Assembly (NCBI GenBank): GCA_964036665.1
Contig: OZ038529.1
Location: forward strand, 21,028,060 to 21,092,059
DNA from: Gordius sp. MW1
Taxonomy: Eukaryota; Nematomorpha; Gordioida; Gordea; Gordiidae
Length of the DNA stretch: 64,000 nucleotides
Direction of reading: 5' to 3'
In this document: positions 37,144-47,557 of the stretch, one piece after another
Layout of the letters: each line of letters begins with the position of its first letter
How positions within the stretch are numbered: the first letter of the stretch is position 1
Made by a program: the position numbers and the translations under genes
The notes under the pieces: model-generated
The model's input: only the letters and a program-made list of their open reading frames with translations
Database searches by the model: none
Told to the model about the DNA's origin: nothing

Positions 37144-38657
37144 TTATTTTTTCATTTTATAGGCTTCCACTTTTTTCTTCATCTCAACATTGTCCCTGAT
37201 TAGCTTAACGTTGTCTTTTTTGATCCTATCGACTTCCTCTTGTTTGGTTTGTTTCTCTTTGTTCAATGTTTCGAAATCTTTTTGTTGCAATTCCAAGGCC
37301 GTCTGGAAGGTTTTCGATTCGGTTTCGACCTGCGTCAAGTCTTGATTTATCTTTTTCCCGTCTTCATCCAGCTAATTTTATAGTTAGAATCTAATTACAC
37401 ACCTATTTTAAATTTCCTACTTTTGCCATAGGTTTGATAAAATCTTAAAGTTTTACGTGTGAAAATGTATACATATAATTTAAAAGAGACTTTTAGAGTA
37501 CGAATTTTGATATATAAATTTGACTATTTTGAAATCTAATTACTTGAAAAATATGGCATATATGATATTGAAATAATTTTATTTGATGCAATTGCTAAAT
37601 TATAAAAAAAAATTAAATTCGCAATCTGTTTTTTCAATTTATTTACACAAACCATACCAAAATTTATAGACCAATTTTTTGCATCTTTAAATTTTCTACA
37701 AAGACCTCCGCATAATAGCTGTCTTTTTACATCATCAATACTTATTTTCTCCCTCGCACATGGGTGTAGCCAGCATTCGAATTAAAGGGCGTCAATAATG
37801 ATTTAGGGAGGGGCGAAATGATGGTTTTAGTCATGAGTTTAATAAATGTAAAAGAGTATGGATTTAAAGGGAGCAGCCGCCCCTTCCAGTTTCCTCCTGT
37901 CTACGCCCATGCCCTCGCCCTTTTTAGATAAATAGAAGAATAAGCATAAAAAAATTTGGCTTTTAACCATGTCCAGGTAATATAAATATAGAAGATCTTG
38001 AAGGAAAAACTAATTTTTGGCACACCCAGCAAATTTAACATTGATGAAGTTTTTTGCAAGATTGCCTAAATTAAGGCGACGGTTGTTAAATTGCTAACTT
38101 GCTTCAAACTCCAGACGCGAGCACGCACACTGAGTTGCTAAATATGCGCGTTAGCACAATATATGCTCGCTGTTCGGTTCACTTGGCAGAACCGTAGCAT
38201 GTAAAAATGCTCGAGTTTCGTTAAATTGCTAACTTGCTTCAACTCCAGCTACCATCTGCTCGAGTTTCTGCTCGGCCCTCGAGCATTTTTAGATGCTACT
38301 GTTCTGCCTAGTGCAGCGAGCACATATTGTGCTAACGCGCATTTTAAGCAACTCAGACAGAGTGTGTTCTCCTTCTCGCGTCTGAAGTTTGAAGCAAGTT
38401 AGCAATTTAACAACTCTAGTGCATAATATAATTTACAATTATTATTTTATAATTTAATAAAATTTGGTAGCTCTCAGGATAATAAATAAAACGTGAGTTG
38501 TTAAGTCGTGTGGAAAATTTTAAAAAGAGAGATCATTTTATTACTAGAGAATAGCCTTATTTTCTTATACCTTTTTAACCGTTTGACAACTTTTGAACCA
38601 GCCAATAGCACTTGCAATAGCCACGACTCCAGCTCCAATCATCACAGGATCTGCCAT
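37144..38657 (-). CDS. Small membrane-anchored coiled-coil protein, two exons
   Basis: CDS complement join(38571-38657, 37144-37371), 104 residues. Exon 1 starts ATG GCA GAT and gives MADPVMIGAGVVAIASAIGW, one short membrane helix (about residues 5-20) with small-residue GxG/AxxxA character, then FKSCQTVKK. The donor AAG|GTATAAG and the acceptor TTAG before CTG are phase 0. Exon 2 (about 75 residues) is charged and heptad-like throughout (KINQDLTQVETESKTFQ, then LNKEKQTKQEEVDRIKKDN) and ends YKMKK. An AG acceptor (TTTTTCAG) just upstream of the ATG suggests a further 5' UTR exon. The 1.2-kb intron holds a MITE and a 330-bp palindrome. The topology suggests an N-terminally anchored organelle or ER protein with a cytosolic coiled coil. 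I do not recognise the family. Confidence 0.7.
37759..37911. mobile_element. MITE family 2 in the small gene's intron
   Basis: Ends CATGGGTGTAGCCAGCATTCG and TGTCTACGCCCATG. Flanks CCCTCGCA and CCCTCGCC match at 7 of 8 bases. Confidence 0.75.
38082..38413. mobile_element. Long palindromic MITE, about 330 bp
   Basis: Left GTTGTTAAATTGCTAACTTGC, CGCGAGCACGCACACTGAG, GCGCGTTAGCACAATAT; right mirrors these (TGTGCTAACGCGC, TCTCGCGTCTGAAG, GCAAGTTAGCAATTTAACAAC). A second copy of the terminal word lies inside at about 38220-38248. Arms of about 150 bp, no ORF. Confidence 0.75.
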
Positions 38658-39029
38658 TTTATGGAATAATGCGTAATCTTATTTATCTGAAAAATCAAAA
38701 TAAAAATATAAGAATAATAAAACTACATTTAAAACCTATTATACAAAAAGTGTTTGAATTAATATAATAGCTTACAATATAACAATATTGAATTATCCAT
38801 TATTTAACAGCATTAAACGATGAATGTATATTGTTGCACAATTTGAATGTACAACAATGGTTGAGGAATAGAATTAACATTTTAGTATTACATTATTTTC
38901 TTAATATTAATAATATCGTAACCTTTAAATACTTTAAAATATGCAGGATATACCTATTCTAAATTAATTGCTATGCAATTTATGGGCTCGTTTTTGGTGC
39001 GTCGTCCGTCGTCCGTCGTCCACCAAGTT

Positions 39030-39230
39030 ATTGGCGCCAGCTTTGTGACCTGGATATCACGGGTTCAAGCCAGGGAGAGGACGAATTTTTTTTAAAATTT
39101 TTTTAAATTAAATTAATATTTTGTTCTTGTTAATACCATTGATAATATGAATTTTTGACCATCCGCTGGCTACTGACCAATGAAAAAATGACCATTGGCC
39201 AAATAAAGCGAAATTTTTAATTGCTATATG
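39030..39230 (+). repeat. tRNA-derived SINE-like segment
   Basis: GTGACCTGGATATCACGGGTTCAAGCCAGGGAGAGG matches, in pieces, the head at 41683, with a B-box-like GGTTCAAGCC. An AT-rich body (AAATTAAATTAATATTTTG) and a tail GACCAATGAAAAAATGACCATTGGCC follow. The tRNA 5' half is missing. Confidence 0.55.
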
Positions 39231-39299
39231 CAATTTATGGTATTTTTTCGTCTTTGATTAGGTTAAAATTGATAATTACCCTATGCCCTTTCCTACAAG

Positions 39300-39400
39300 G
39301 GCCTACGCCTCTACTGATATGGGTCCCTGTGCCCCTTACCAAAGCCTATGCCTTTACTGATATGGGTCCCTGTGCCCCTTACCAAACCCTATGCCTTTAC
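39300..39400 (+). repeat. 43-bp tandem repeat
   Basis: The unit CCTATGCCTTTACTGATATG, GGTCCCTGTGCCCCTTACCAAA is present about 2.3 times, ending at TTTACTAATGTGGGTTCGAATCCCGG, which carries a perfect tRNA B-box (GGTTCGAATCC). Confidence 0.65.
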
Positions 39401-39439
39401 TAATGTGGGTTCGAATCCCGGAGAGGGCAAAATTTTTTA

Positions 39440-40370
39440 TTTATTTTTTAAATTAAATTAATTAATTGTTCTTGTTAAAAACCATTGATAATGTGACCTT
39501 TTGGCCGTCCGCTGGCTACTGACCTGAAAAAAATGACCATTGGCCAAAATGTGTATCGAAATTATTTTTTTCGTTTATTTTTGACTATTATGATTGTTCC
39601 TGTTACTACCATTGCTATTGTGACTTTTTGGCCGTCCGTTGGCTGCTGACCAATGGAAAAAAATGACCATTGGCCAAAATGTGTATCGAAATTATTTTTT
39701 TCGTTTTTTTTTACTATTATGATTGTTCCTGTTACTACCATTGCTATTGTGACTTTTTGGCCGTCCGTTGGCTGCTGACCAATGGAAAAAATGACCATTG
39801 GCTAAAATGTGAATCGAAAATTTTTTTTTCGTTTTTTTGACTATTATGAATTTATATCCACTTTTACCGTGTCCTGGCTGCTGACCAATGGAAAAAAATG
39901 ACCATTGGCCAAAATGTTATTCGAAATTTTTTTTTTAGTTTTTTTAGACTATTATGAATTTATATCCACTTTTACCGTGTCCTGGCTGCTGACCTATGGG
40001 AAAAAAGGACCATTGGCCAAAATGTGATTCGAACATTTTTTTTTCGTTTTTTTGACTCTTATGAATTTATATCCACTTTTACCGTGTCCTGGCTGCTGAC
40101 CAATAGAAAAAAATGACCATTGGCCAACTTGTGAATCGAAATTTTTTTTCCGTTTTTTTTTACTCTTATGATTGTTCCTGTAAATACCATTGATAATATG
40201 ACTTTTTGGCCGTCCGCTGGCTGCTGACCAATGGAAAAAAATGACCATTGGCCAAAGTGAGCATCAAAAATTTTTCCCCCGTTTTTTTTTGGCTATCATT
40301 GACTTATAGAGTATCTGTTGGTACTGACCAATGAAAAAAAATGACCATTGGCCAAATTTTATATATAACC
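39440..40370. repeat. Satellite-like array of hairpin units
   Basis: About eight head-to-tail units, each with the core CTGACCAATGGAAAAAAATG then ACCATTGGCCAAAATG, starting near 39518, 39645, 39776, 39884, 39992, 40098, 40225 and 40326. Spacing is about 127-131 bp for some units and about 106-108 bp for others. CCAATGG and CCATTGG can pair into a hairpin over an A-rich loop. Between cores are TTTTTTTCGTTTTTTT and CCGTCCGTTGGCTG. The same core ends the SINE-like segments at 39180 and 41845. Confidence 0.8.
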
Positions 40371-40653
40371 TAAAAATTTATTATAGATGGTCTAACAGAC
40401 AGCCAACTATGTAATATATATTTTTAACCTTATAAATGCATACATATTTTTTTATTGCGTTAATATATTTCATTTAATTAGATTGTGATTTCATAGAAAA
40501 CCTAAAAGGTAATAGTTAAAAAAATATAGGTATTAGATTCTAATTTACTATACAATATATTGATAGAAACTAACACAAAATTCGAAACCTCCTTCAAAGG
40601 TATAATCATAGCCCGTTCTTTCTAATTAAATTCAATCTACTAATAAACTATTA

Positions 40654-41233
40654 ATAGAGATGCACCGATACCACTATTTTGTGCCGATACCGATACCAGC
40701 CGATACTTAAGATTTTTTTGCCGATACCGATACCATGCCGATACTTATAATAAAAAAAATTTATACTAAATGTCTAGTTTTTAAATGTTTCCTTAAATTT
40801 GAAGTGTTAAAGGAATGTTTGTCTTTGCCCCCACGACTTATTTTAGCTTTGCATAATTCACAGATTACAATTTTTTCATCTGCTGACACAACAAAATAAC
40901 TCCATAGTGTATCTAAAGAATCCATCAAAGGCTTAATATATAATAATTTTTAAAATAAAATAATATTTACTTAAAAGCGCAGTCGGAACATATGGTCAAT
41001 GAGTTTATTATACTCCACATAGAAATATTTATAGCCAATCAAATGAAACAATTTTCAAAAAATTTGAAAAGTCCTCTATTTTTTAATCGTAGGAGATACT
41101 ATAAGTATTATTTTTTGAGTTTCATATTAAAAAAGGTATCGGCTTGGTAATTGCCGATACTAGCAAAGTGTCGAACCGATTCTTTTGGCAAGGTATCGGC
41201 GCCGATACCGATACTTGGTATCGGTGCATCTCT
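40654..41233. mobile_element. hAT-like non-autonomous element
   Basis: Inverted ends TAGAGATGCACCGATACC and GGTATCGGTGCATCTCTA, with further GCCGATACCGATACC subrepeats at both ends. TAGAGATGCACCGATA-type ends are common in hAT elements as I recall. The flanks (ACTATTAA, ATTAAAAC) do not give a clean 8-bp duplication. About 580 bp, no transposase. Confidence 0.7.
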
Positions 41234-41682
41234 AATTAAAACACGAATTGTACTTTATTAGATGGCGCGCGTAAGTTTATATAATTAGTAAAATTTTCTA
41301 CGTGTTATAGATATTACACCGCACGTGTGGCCGGGAAATGTCCGATATTTTTAAAACGAAAAGGTATTTTAGGAATCTGAAAAGGCTATTTTACCCCTGG
41401 CCGCCCTGGGCACCTACGGGTAAAGTTTCGAGCGAATCGGGCGGGTAGTTTCAGAATTTAGCCCTTTTTTAAAACTATAAGGAATTTTTATTTTAATTTT
41501 TTTTCTTTAAAATTAAATTAATATTATGTTCTTGTTAATACCATTGATAATTTGACTTTTTGACCGTCCGCTGGCTACTGACCGATGAAATATATTGATT
41601 TTCTAAACATAAAACAGAACTTTATTATTTCATTATCTATATAAATAACATAATAACTTCTACTATTTTAATACCAGCATGG

Positions 41683-41960
41683 TGTGACGGGTTATAGCGC
41701 ACGGCTTGTAAACAGGGTGACCTGGATATCCCGGGTTCAAGCTTGGGAGAGGGCAAAATTTTATTTTTTTTTTAAATTAAATTAATATTTTGTTCTTGTT
41801 AATATCATTGATAATATGCCTTTTGATCGTCCGCAGGCTACTGACCAATTGAAAAAATGACCATTGGCCAAATAAATCGAAATTTTTTTTCGTTTTTGAA
41901 TTGGTTAACATTGATAATTACCCTATGCCTTCCCCTACAAGGGTCTATAACTAATTAATT
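41683..41960 (+). repeat. tRNA-Thr-like SINE
   Basis: The head reads like a tRNA: GGTGTGACGGGTTATAGCGC (A-box region), ACGGCTTGTAAACAGGG (anticodon arm with TGT in the loop), then CCCGGGTTCAAGCTTGGG (B-box and T-arm). An AT-rich body and a GACCAATTGAAAAAATGACC, ATTGGCC tail follow. The tail core equals the unit of the array at 39440-40370. Confidence 0.6.
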
Positions 41961-42061
41961 TGCATTTAATACCCCCCTATAGGCATTCTCGCCCCTTCCT
42001 ACCTTTCTCGCCCATAAATTGCATAGCAAATATGCTACGTTTATACGGAGTATAGATGAGT

Positions 42062-42112
42062 CGCCCCCCCTTCCCTTCCCCTACTCCCCTTCCCCTACTC
42101 CCCTTCCCACGA
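42062..42112. repeat. C-rich short tandem repeat
   Basis: CCCCTTCCCCTACT units repeated about three times after a poly-C run. Confidence 0.55.
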
Positions 42113-42529
42113 GGGCCGAAGGCCCGAGTTTTTGTATTAAGCTCGGTTTGCTATAAATTCTCGCGCCAAATGTGATAGGGTTTTATATAAGCTTAGTTGA
42201 TTGGGCCCAAATTTCTTCTCACCTCGATTTAAAATACCGCTTAGACAGTTTATTAAAAACTTTCCACCTGAGTCTATTCTTTTCTCACTCAAAGGTTGAA
42301 AAATTGCTTTTTAATAATTATGGCATTGCTGCTCAAAAAATGCTCTTAAATAATTAAAGACTTTTTGCGGTCAAGTTATTTGAGGAAATTTATTGATAAT
42401 ATCCTCCAACATTGATTTATAAAATTAGACTTTGGTTTTGTAATAAAAGTAACCCCTTCTCGCAATTATAGTTTCTTTTAATAAACGGCTTATCCATTTT
42501 ATTTTTATAATTGCTATGCAAATTATGGG

Positions 42530-43250
42530 TAGAGCCCTGCACGGGCCGCTCGAAGCCCGGCCCGAGCCCGGCCCCACCCAATCGGGCTTCGGGCCGGGCT
42601 CGGGCAGAATTTAATAAAACGAGCCTCGGGCTCGGGTCGGGCCTGATGAGGCGCCCCGATCCGACGCTCGAGCCCCGCACGAATTGACTAAAGCAAACTA
42701 ATCTATTATAAAATATGATCTAAACAAACTCAACTCGATATTAAATAATTATCTTCATACACCATACATAATATTTCCAAGTTTCAGCTTTTTTCCCCTG
42801 TCTATTAAAATATTTTGACCTAAATTGCAAATCTTATTTTGGTATTTAAATATAATCCTAGTAGCCGTTGCATTAGAATTAAAATAAGGAAATATTTTAA
42901 AAAGTGTTTTATTTGGAACTGTTTGATAAAATATATTTTAAATAATTAGATATCTAGTTAGCTGAATAAATTGTAGCGAGTGAAAATGAAAATTTTATTT
43001 TAAAATTATCCTAGTTGTAAATTACGAGTGATAAGAATTTAATGCACTACGCATTTATATGGTGAAATAATTCTCAAAAATTTTTAAATAATTTTTTTTA
43101 AGTTCCCTATTTGAAAAATTGGGTCGGGCTCGGGTCGGGCATAAAAATAAATAAGTCCTTCGGGCTCGGGCCGGGCTCGGGCAAGATAAAAACTAAAACG
43201 TCGGGCTCGGGCCGGGCTCGAGCAGAAAAATTTTCATTTTTCAAAGCTCT
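42530..43250. mobile_element. MITE family 3, larger hAT-like copy
   Basis: Left TAGAGCCCTGCACGGGCCGC with CGGGCTCGGGCCGGGCTCGG subterminal repeats; right GGGCTCGGGCCGGGCTCG ... TTTTTCAAAGCTCT. It splits a family-4 word: TTGCTATGCAAATTATGGG before and GGGCTCGCTTTTCG after, with similar flanks AATTATGGG and ATTTAGGGC. Confidence 0.7.
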
Positions 43251-44851
43251 ATTTAGGGCTCGCTTTTCGTTGTCGTGTCGTGTCACGTTATTTTTAAATT
43301 TTCTTTATTAAATGTATATTTTTTATATTTGTTTTACGTGATTTTTGGAATCGTACTATTTTTTAGGCTCAAATTTTTCTATTAATTGCAAATTAAGGCG
43401 TTCCCTATAAACATTTTAATGAATGAAAACGGTTTAAAAAGCTAGTTTGCCTTAAATTAAAGTCAGTCACTGGACTACAATATAAAATATAAACAATTTT
43501 AACACAATAATAAATGTTAGCAAATAGTTTACAGGGTAAAATTTCTAAAATATGTTCTAAAATTATAGACTGCACGTGCACAACCGAAGAAACATGCATT
43601 TAGGAACCCTACCAAAATAACTTTAAGCGGGGCATTTTTTTAATATTTAAATTATGATTCCATCTTCAACATTTTTGAAAATATTGTTTTCTTTAAAAGT
43701 TATGGTGGGGTAGGGGTTGTTGCAATTTTGTGAAAATTTTTCATTAAATATTTTATTAAATTTAATACTTTAGAGCAATTTAAAGGAATTTGTTATGTAA
43801 CGTATTAGTATATGTGCACTTTTTAGGAACATCGTTTTTAAACAATGTGTTTACGACTAGTGATGTTAAAAGGTAATAAATCGGAACGGCAAACTAATAA
43901 TAATCACATCTTTTATTTTAACGGTTTGAATTATAAAACTAGGTGAAAATTGGAAAATTAAGGTCCTGTATATTTCAATAATAAATTATGCATATTTTTA
44001 TTCTGACCTCATAAAATATAACAACTTTTAAATTTTTAGCGATACTTAATAAAAATAAGTTACAGAACATAAAACAAGATTGTAGTAAAATAAAAATGAT
44101 TTAAAATTATTAATGTCATAAAGGGGGTTAAGACCATATATAATTCAGAGGTTTTTAAACTAATTAAACCATACCCTCTTAAATAAAAAAAGATTGTAAC
44201 GCCCCTAAGTATATTACCTAAACCAGTAAAAATAACAATAATGCATAACATGGAGTTTTGAAAAATAAGTTTTGGATAGAATAAATGAAACTAATTTTGA
44301 TCTTGATAGTGATACTTAGAAATTGGCATTTATTATTCTAATTCTAAGAGTTAAAAATAAAACGACTTCCTTTTCAACGTTTCTAAATTTTTTTAACTTT
44401 CGCACATGACGTATAAGTTTATCAAGCAAAAATAATTTACAGAAATTCAATGAAAAATTTACGCATCGAGGCATTGCACATTACGCGACGCTAAAATACA
44501 AATTATTATTATCTTAGCCCTGACACATTTAAAGTTCGTAAGGTGCCTCTTATTAAAAGCACCTTTCTTGACACGGAGAAAAAAAAGTCTAATTTTCAAA
44601 CACCACTTGCTCTCGTGTAGTATAAGAAGCATGCCATCCATATTGCTGTGATTATTTAGGAGAGAGAAATTTAACGAAGTGTCATAATTACAGTTAAAAG
44701 GGGTTAATTTGAGTCGCGACCTTTGACAGATTCACACTATAAAACTTACTAATTTAGGTCGGGATGAAATTTATTGCTCGCAACAAGCTTTGCAATTTTC
44801 ATTTTTCCCCCTCTCTCAAACACCCACAAGATTCCTTATTTTTAGCACTAA
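43251..44851. other. AT-rich intergenic DNA
   Basis: No gene supported. The last stretch, 44800-44848, is pyrimidine-rich and ends TTATTTTTAG, which could be a splice acceptor directly before the next gene's ATG. Confidence 0.45.
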
Positions 44852-46117
44852 ATGAAAGGTGGTAGTGGATCTTGGAGTCCTGGCAAAGCCTATCTCAACA
44901 AAGGCGACAGCTTGATATACGCGTCCAACATGGATATTCCAACAGCGATTGGGGACCATGGGATAGGAGCAGTAATCGGCAGAATTAGAGAGTTACTTAC
45001 GGCCAAATTATTTGGTCGCCACCTTGATACATTCGTGATAAAAACGGAGAAAACGCATCTAAATAACTGCCTCTACATTCCAACTCAAACCGGATATTCG
45101 ATAGTCGATGCTTCAAGTAATGGGGATTACAACAACGCTCATTCGCTACAAGCTAGTAGGAAAGAAGGTTCATTTACAGTCGGCAAAAATGCTTTCAAGA
45201 CTCATCACCGTGACGACGACGATATAGGACGCGTTATTTACCACACAAAAACCGTTTACATCGGGAATAAACGGGCTAGCCGTCTTTGGGGTTACGATCA
45301 AACTCGACATTACGTGGCGGCGCTCCTATTTGAATTTGCGAAAAAACATGAATTAGCCATTGCCAAATCCCCTGGCCGGCCAATCATAGATATGTATGAC
45401 AGTTTACCGGAACGCAACAAAATAACTTTGCAAGTAACTATTAAGGGTATCAAAGTTCAAGGCTCGTCGCGACAGGATTTTAACATTCAAAATGGCACAA
45501 AACAGCCTGATCGTCTAGAAGACTTTAAAGGCAGTGGGGGTGTTTTCGAAGCTAATTATAAGGTAAGGTGGGCCGAGTTGTGGTTGAATAAAGTGTTCGA
45601 CCTACAAGGGGCTAAATGCGAAATTTTGCAAACTCAAAGTGATAGCAGCAGTCCTCACTGTACCACAAACGCTAAAAGGTGCGAGAAATTTTTGTCGGTT
45701 GAGAGCATATCCTACGCATTTCAAGACACTCACGAACCCCGAGTTTTCGCCCTGATATGCCTAGACCCGGCCGAGCACTCATCAGCTGTTCAGGTATCAG
45801 GTGTTAACGGCGGCATCGCGCAATGTCACGCCTTTTTATGTCGCGACGCCTTGGTATGTCGAAATTTAGTCCTGGCTTTGCATAAAGTAATAGACTTACA
45901 TCGGTTAGATAGGGTAGAAGCTGTGAGTACTATGGCTTATCTTGATCCCGGACAATATGGGAGACCGGGGGAAGTTGGTTGTTTTAGATCCCATAGTTTC
46001 GACGAAACCATCCTAGAACCGCTCGTGTACGGTGCAGGAGAGCTTGTAATGGGCGGTCCGATGGAAAAAGAGCTCGTGTTTAATCACACCCAGGTTAGGG
46101 AAATTGAAATACGATGA
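44852..46117 (+). CDS. PTB/PID-domain protein, uninterrupted 421-residue frame (FAM43-like)
   Basis: A single open frame of 421 codons with an in-frame TAA directly before the ATG, so the start is firm. A PTB-like fold can be traced: strand 1 near residue 129 (RVIYHTKTVYIGNKRASRLWG), a helix (HYVAALLFEFAKKH), strands near 190 (NKITLQVTIKGIKVQG), an inserted low-conservation loop (about 208-278), then VESISYAFQDTHEPRVFALI near 282 and the C-terminal helix CRDALVCRNLVLALHKVI near 330. The last two match the shape of FAM43 and Numb/Dab-type PTB domains, which bind peptide motifs in adaptor signalling. The N-terminal 120 residues and the C-terminal 70 are unrecognised. TTTTTAG just upstream suggests an intron in the 5' UTR. 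Codon use looks like that of the RhoGAP exons. Family placement is tentative. Confidence 0.7.
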   Translation: MKGGSGSWSPGKAYLNKGDSLIYASNMDIPTAIGDHGIGAVIGRIRELLTAKLFGRHLDTFVIKTEKTHLNNCLYIPTQTGYSIVDASSNGDYNNAHSLQASRKEGSFTVGKNAFKTHHRDDDDIGRVIYHTKTVYIGNKRASRLWGYDQTRHYVAALLFEFAKKHELAIAKSPGRPIIDMYDSLPERNKITLQVTIKGIKVQGSSRQDFNIQNGTKQPDRLEDFKGSGGVFEANYKVRWAELWLNKVFDLQGAKCEILQTQSDSSSPHCTTNAKRCEKFLSVESISYAFQDTHEPRVFALICLDPAEHSSAVQVSGVNGGIAQCHAFLCRDALVCRNLVLALHKVIDLHRLDRVEAVSTMAYLDPGQYGRPGEVGCFRSHSFDETILEPLVYGAGELVMGGPMEKELVFNHTQVREIEIR

Positions 46118-46265
46118 AATCGAAGAAAAGTGCTGTTGGCATTATCTTTTTTTGACCGCATGCATTTTTATGATCATGATAAAAATTATTTAATTTCACT
46201 TGTACAATTATTTATGCTATTATATATAAATATATTAAGTATTAAAATTTTAATAATTTATTGCT

Positions 46266-46271
46266 AATAAA
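46266..46271 (+). terminator. Poly-A signal of the PTB-domain gene
   Basis: AATAAA about 150 nt after the stop codon at 46117. Confidence 0.5.
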
Positions 46272-47557
46272 AAGCGTATCTGATCTTAGGTATATTTAAA
46301 TTTTTAATTAAAAAGGAAGGATTTGTCCTTTAATGTTTAAAGTTCAATAGCAAATGAGTAAAAGTTCTTTATTAAATAATTTTATATAACAAACTTGGCG
46401 TTTACTCTACTTCCACTGGAAGCAAAAAGTTAAGTTTTATATTTTCACCGTGCGGTTTTAAAAAACTATAATTTTTAATAACAAAAGGATGCCCTTGGCT
46501 GTTGGGCCATAATATTTGAGTAAAAAAAATGAAATTCTCTATAACTGATGTTTTTATTAAGCAACATGATATTACAATTAAAACTATTAAACACATCCGG
46601 CTGTTACCCTTTGATATACTCAATGTCCATATTTTAATCACATTGACAAAATTAAATGTGGCAGACCACACAATTAAACAAAACTTTTATTTGTTATTGA
46701 TTACCAATATTATTCGTTACTTATTTTTATATTAATTAAGCAAAAGTGTTGTACTTTTATTTAAAATCTGTATTTTCAAAAACTTGAAGAGTTTTTTAGT
46801 AATTTTAAGAATATTTTTGAGCATGTTTTAAATTTGAGTTGGAAAAGCAAAACCTGTTAACAACTCTCCTCGTTGTAAATATTATCTTTAAAAATATGCT
46901 AACATTGTAAATGCAAAATAGATGCTGGCGCATAAATACGGTTATAATAATTCAACTCCACTAAAGATGTAATACATTTTATCTTTTTGTTTACATAAAA
47001 TTATTTAACTTTAAGTAGTGCGTTTTAAATATAACTTTTATGCGAAATATAATTATGTATTAGTTAACATGGCTGATCCTGTCAAATTGTAAACGTAGAT
47101 TAGTTTTAATATGTTTATGTCAAAGAAACGAGTAAATCAACATGTATTTATAGCTTTTACTTACTAATTTGATATTTCGAGAAAATGATTTTAAAAAATG
47201 TAATTAAATATATCTAAAACCAAATATAAATTAATCTTTAGTATAAATTTACAACTCAACAAAAATTGTTTCAAAAGCTTGTAGATTTTTAGAACACTGC
47301 ATATAAACCTAAAATTATCTTAAAACTTAAATAACTTCTTGGGATAATTTAAATAAATTAATGGATAAAACTTTAAATTCGCACAAGTAATCTTTGCTCC
47401 AACAAATTTTCAACATCAAAATTATAAAATTAATAAACGCTATAATTGAAATCACATTGTAACTGACTAATATTAGGATTTATAAATCATTTTTTAATAA
47501 ATTAAAACTTTAGCTAAATAAAGAGAATAAAGATTAAAAATGCAATTTAAATAAACG
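46272..47557. other. AT-rich spacer between convergent genes
   Basis: No gene seen. It lies between the PTB-domain gene (+) and the USP-like gene (-), so it should contain both 3' UTRs. Confidence 0.45.

Larger units (their letters stand above)
38969..42030. repeat. Composite repeat block with 20-bp inverted ends
   Basis: TTGCTATGCAATTTATGGGC at the left (about 38969) occurs in exact reverse complement at the right (GCCCATAAATTGCATAGCAA ending near 42030). Inside are two long related segments (39030-39290 and 41680-41960) sharing tRNA-like heads and the phrase TGATAATTACCCTATGCC, a tandem hairpin array, and a nested hAT-like element. It may be one large non-autonomous transposon or a stack of insertions. 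Confidence 0.6.

Noticed and set aside
39562-40248. Repetitive minus-strand frames
   Set aside because: They only translate the hairpin array; the repeated peptide follows from the tandem DNA.
39440-40370. CRISPR-like array
   Set aside because: Units are similar along their whole length with no unique spacers, the host is eukaryotic, and no cas genes are present.
41690-41760. Functional tRNA gene
   Set aside because: The anticodon and B-box words are present, but the acceptor stem does not close and it continues into a repeat body, so it is a SINE.
42417-42680. Arg/Gly/Ala-rich 87-residue minus frame
   Set aside because: Generated by the GC-rich end of the family-3 element.
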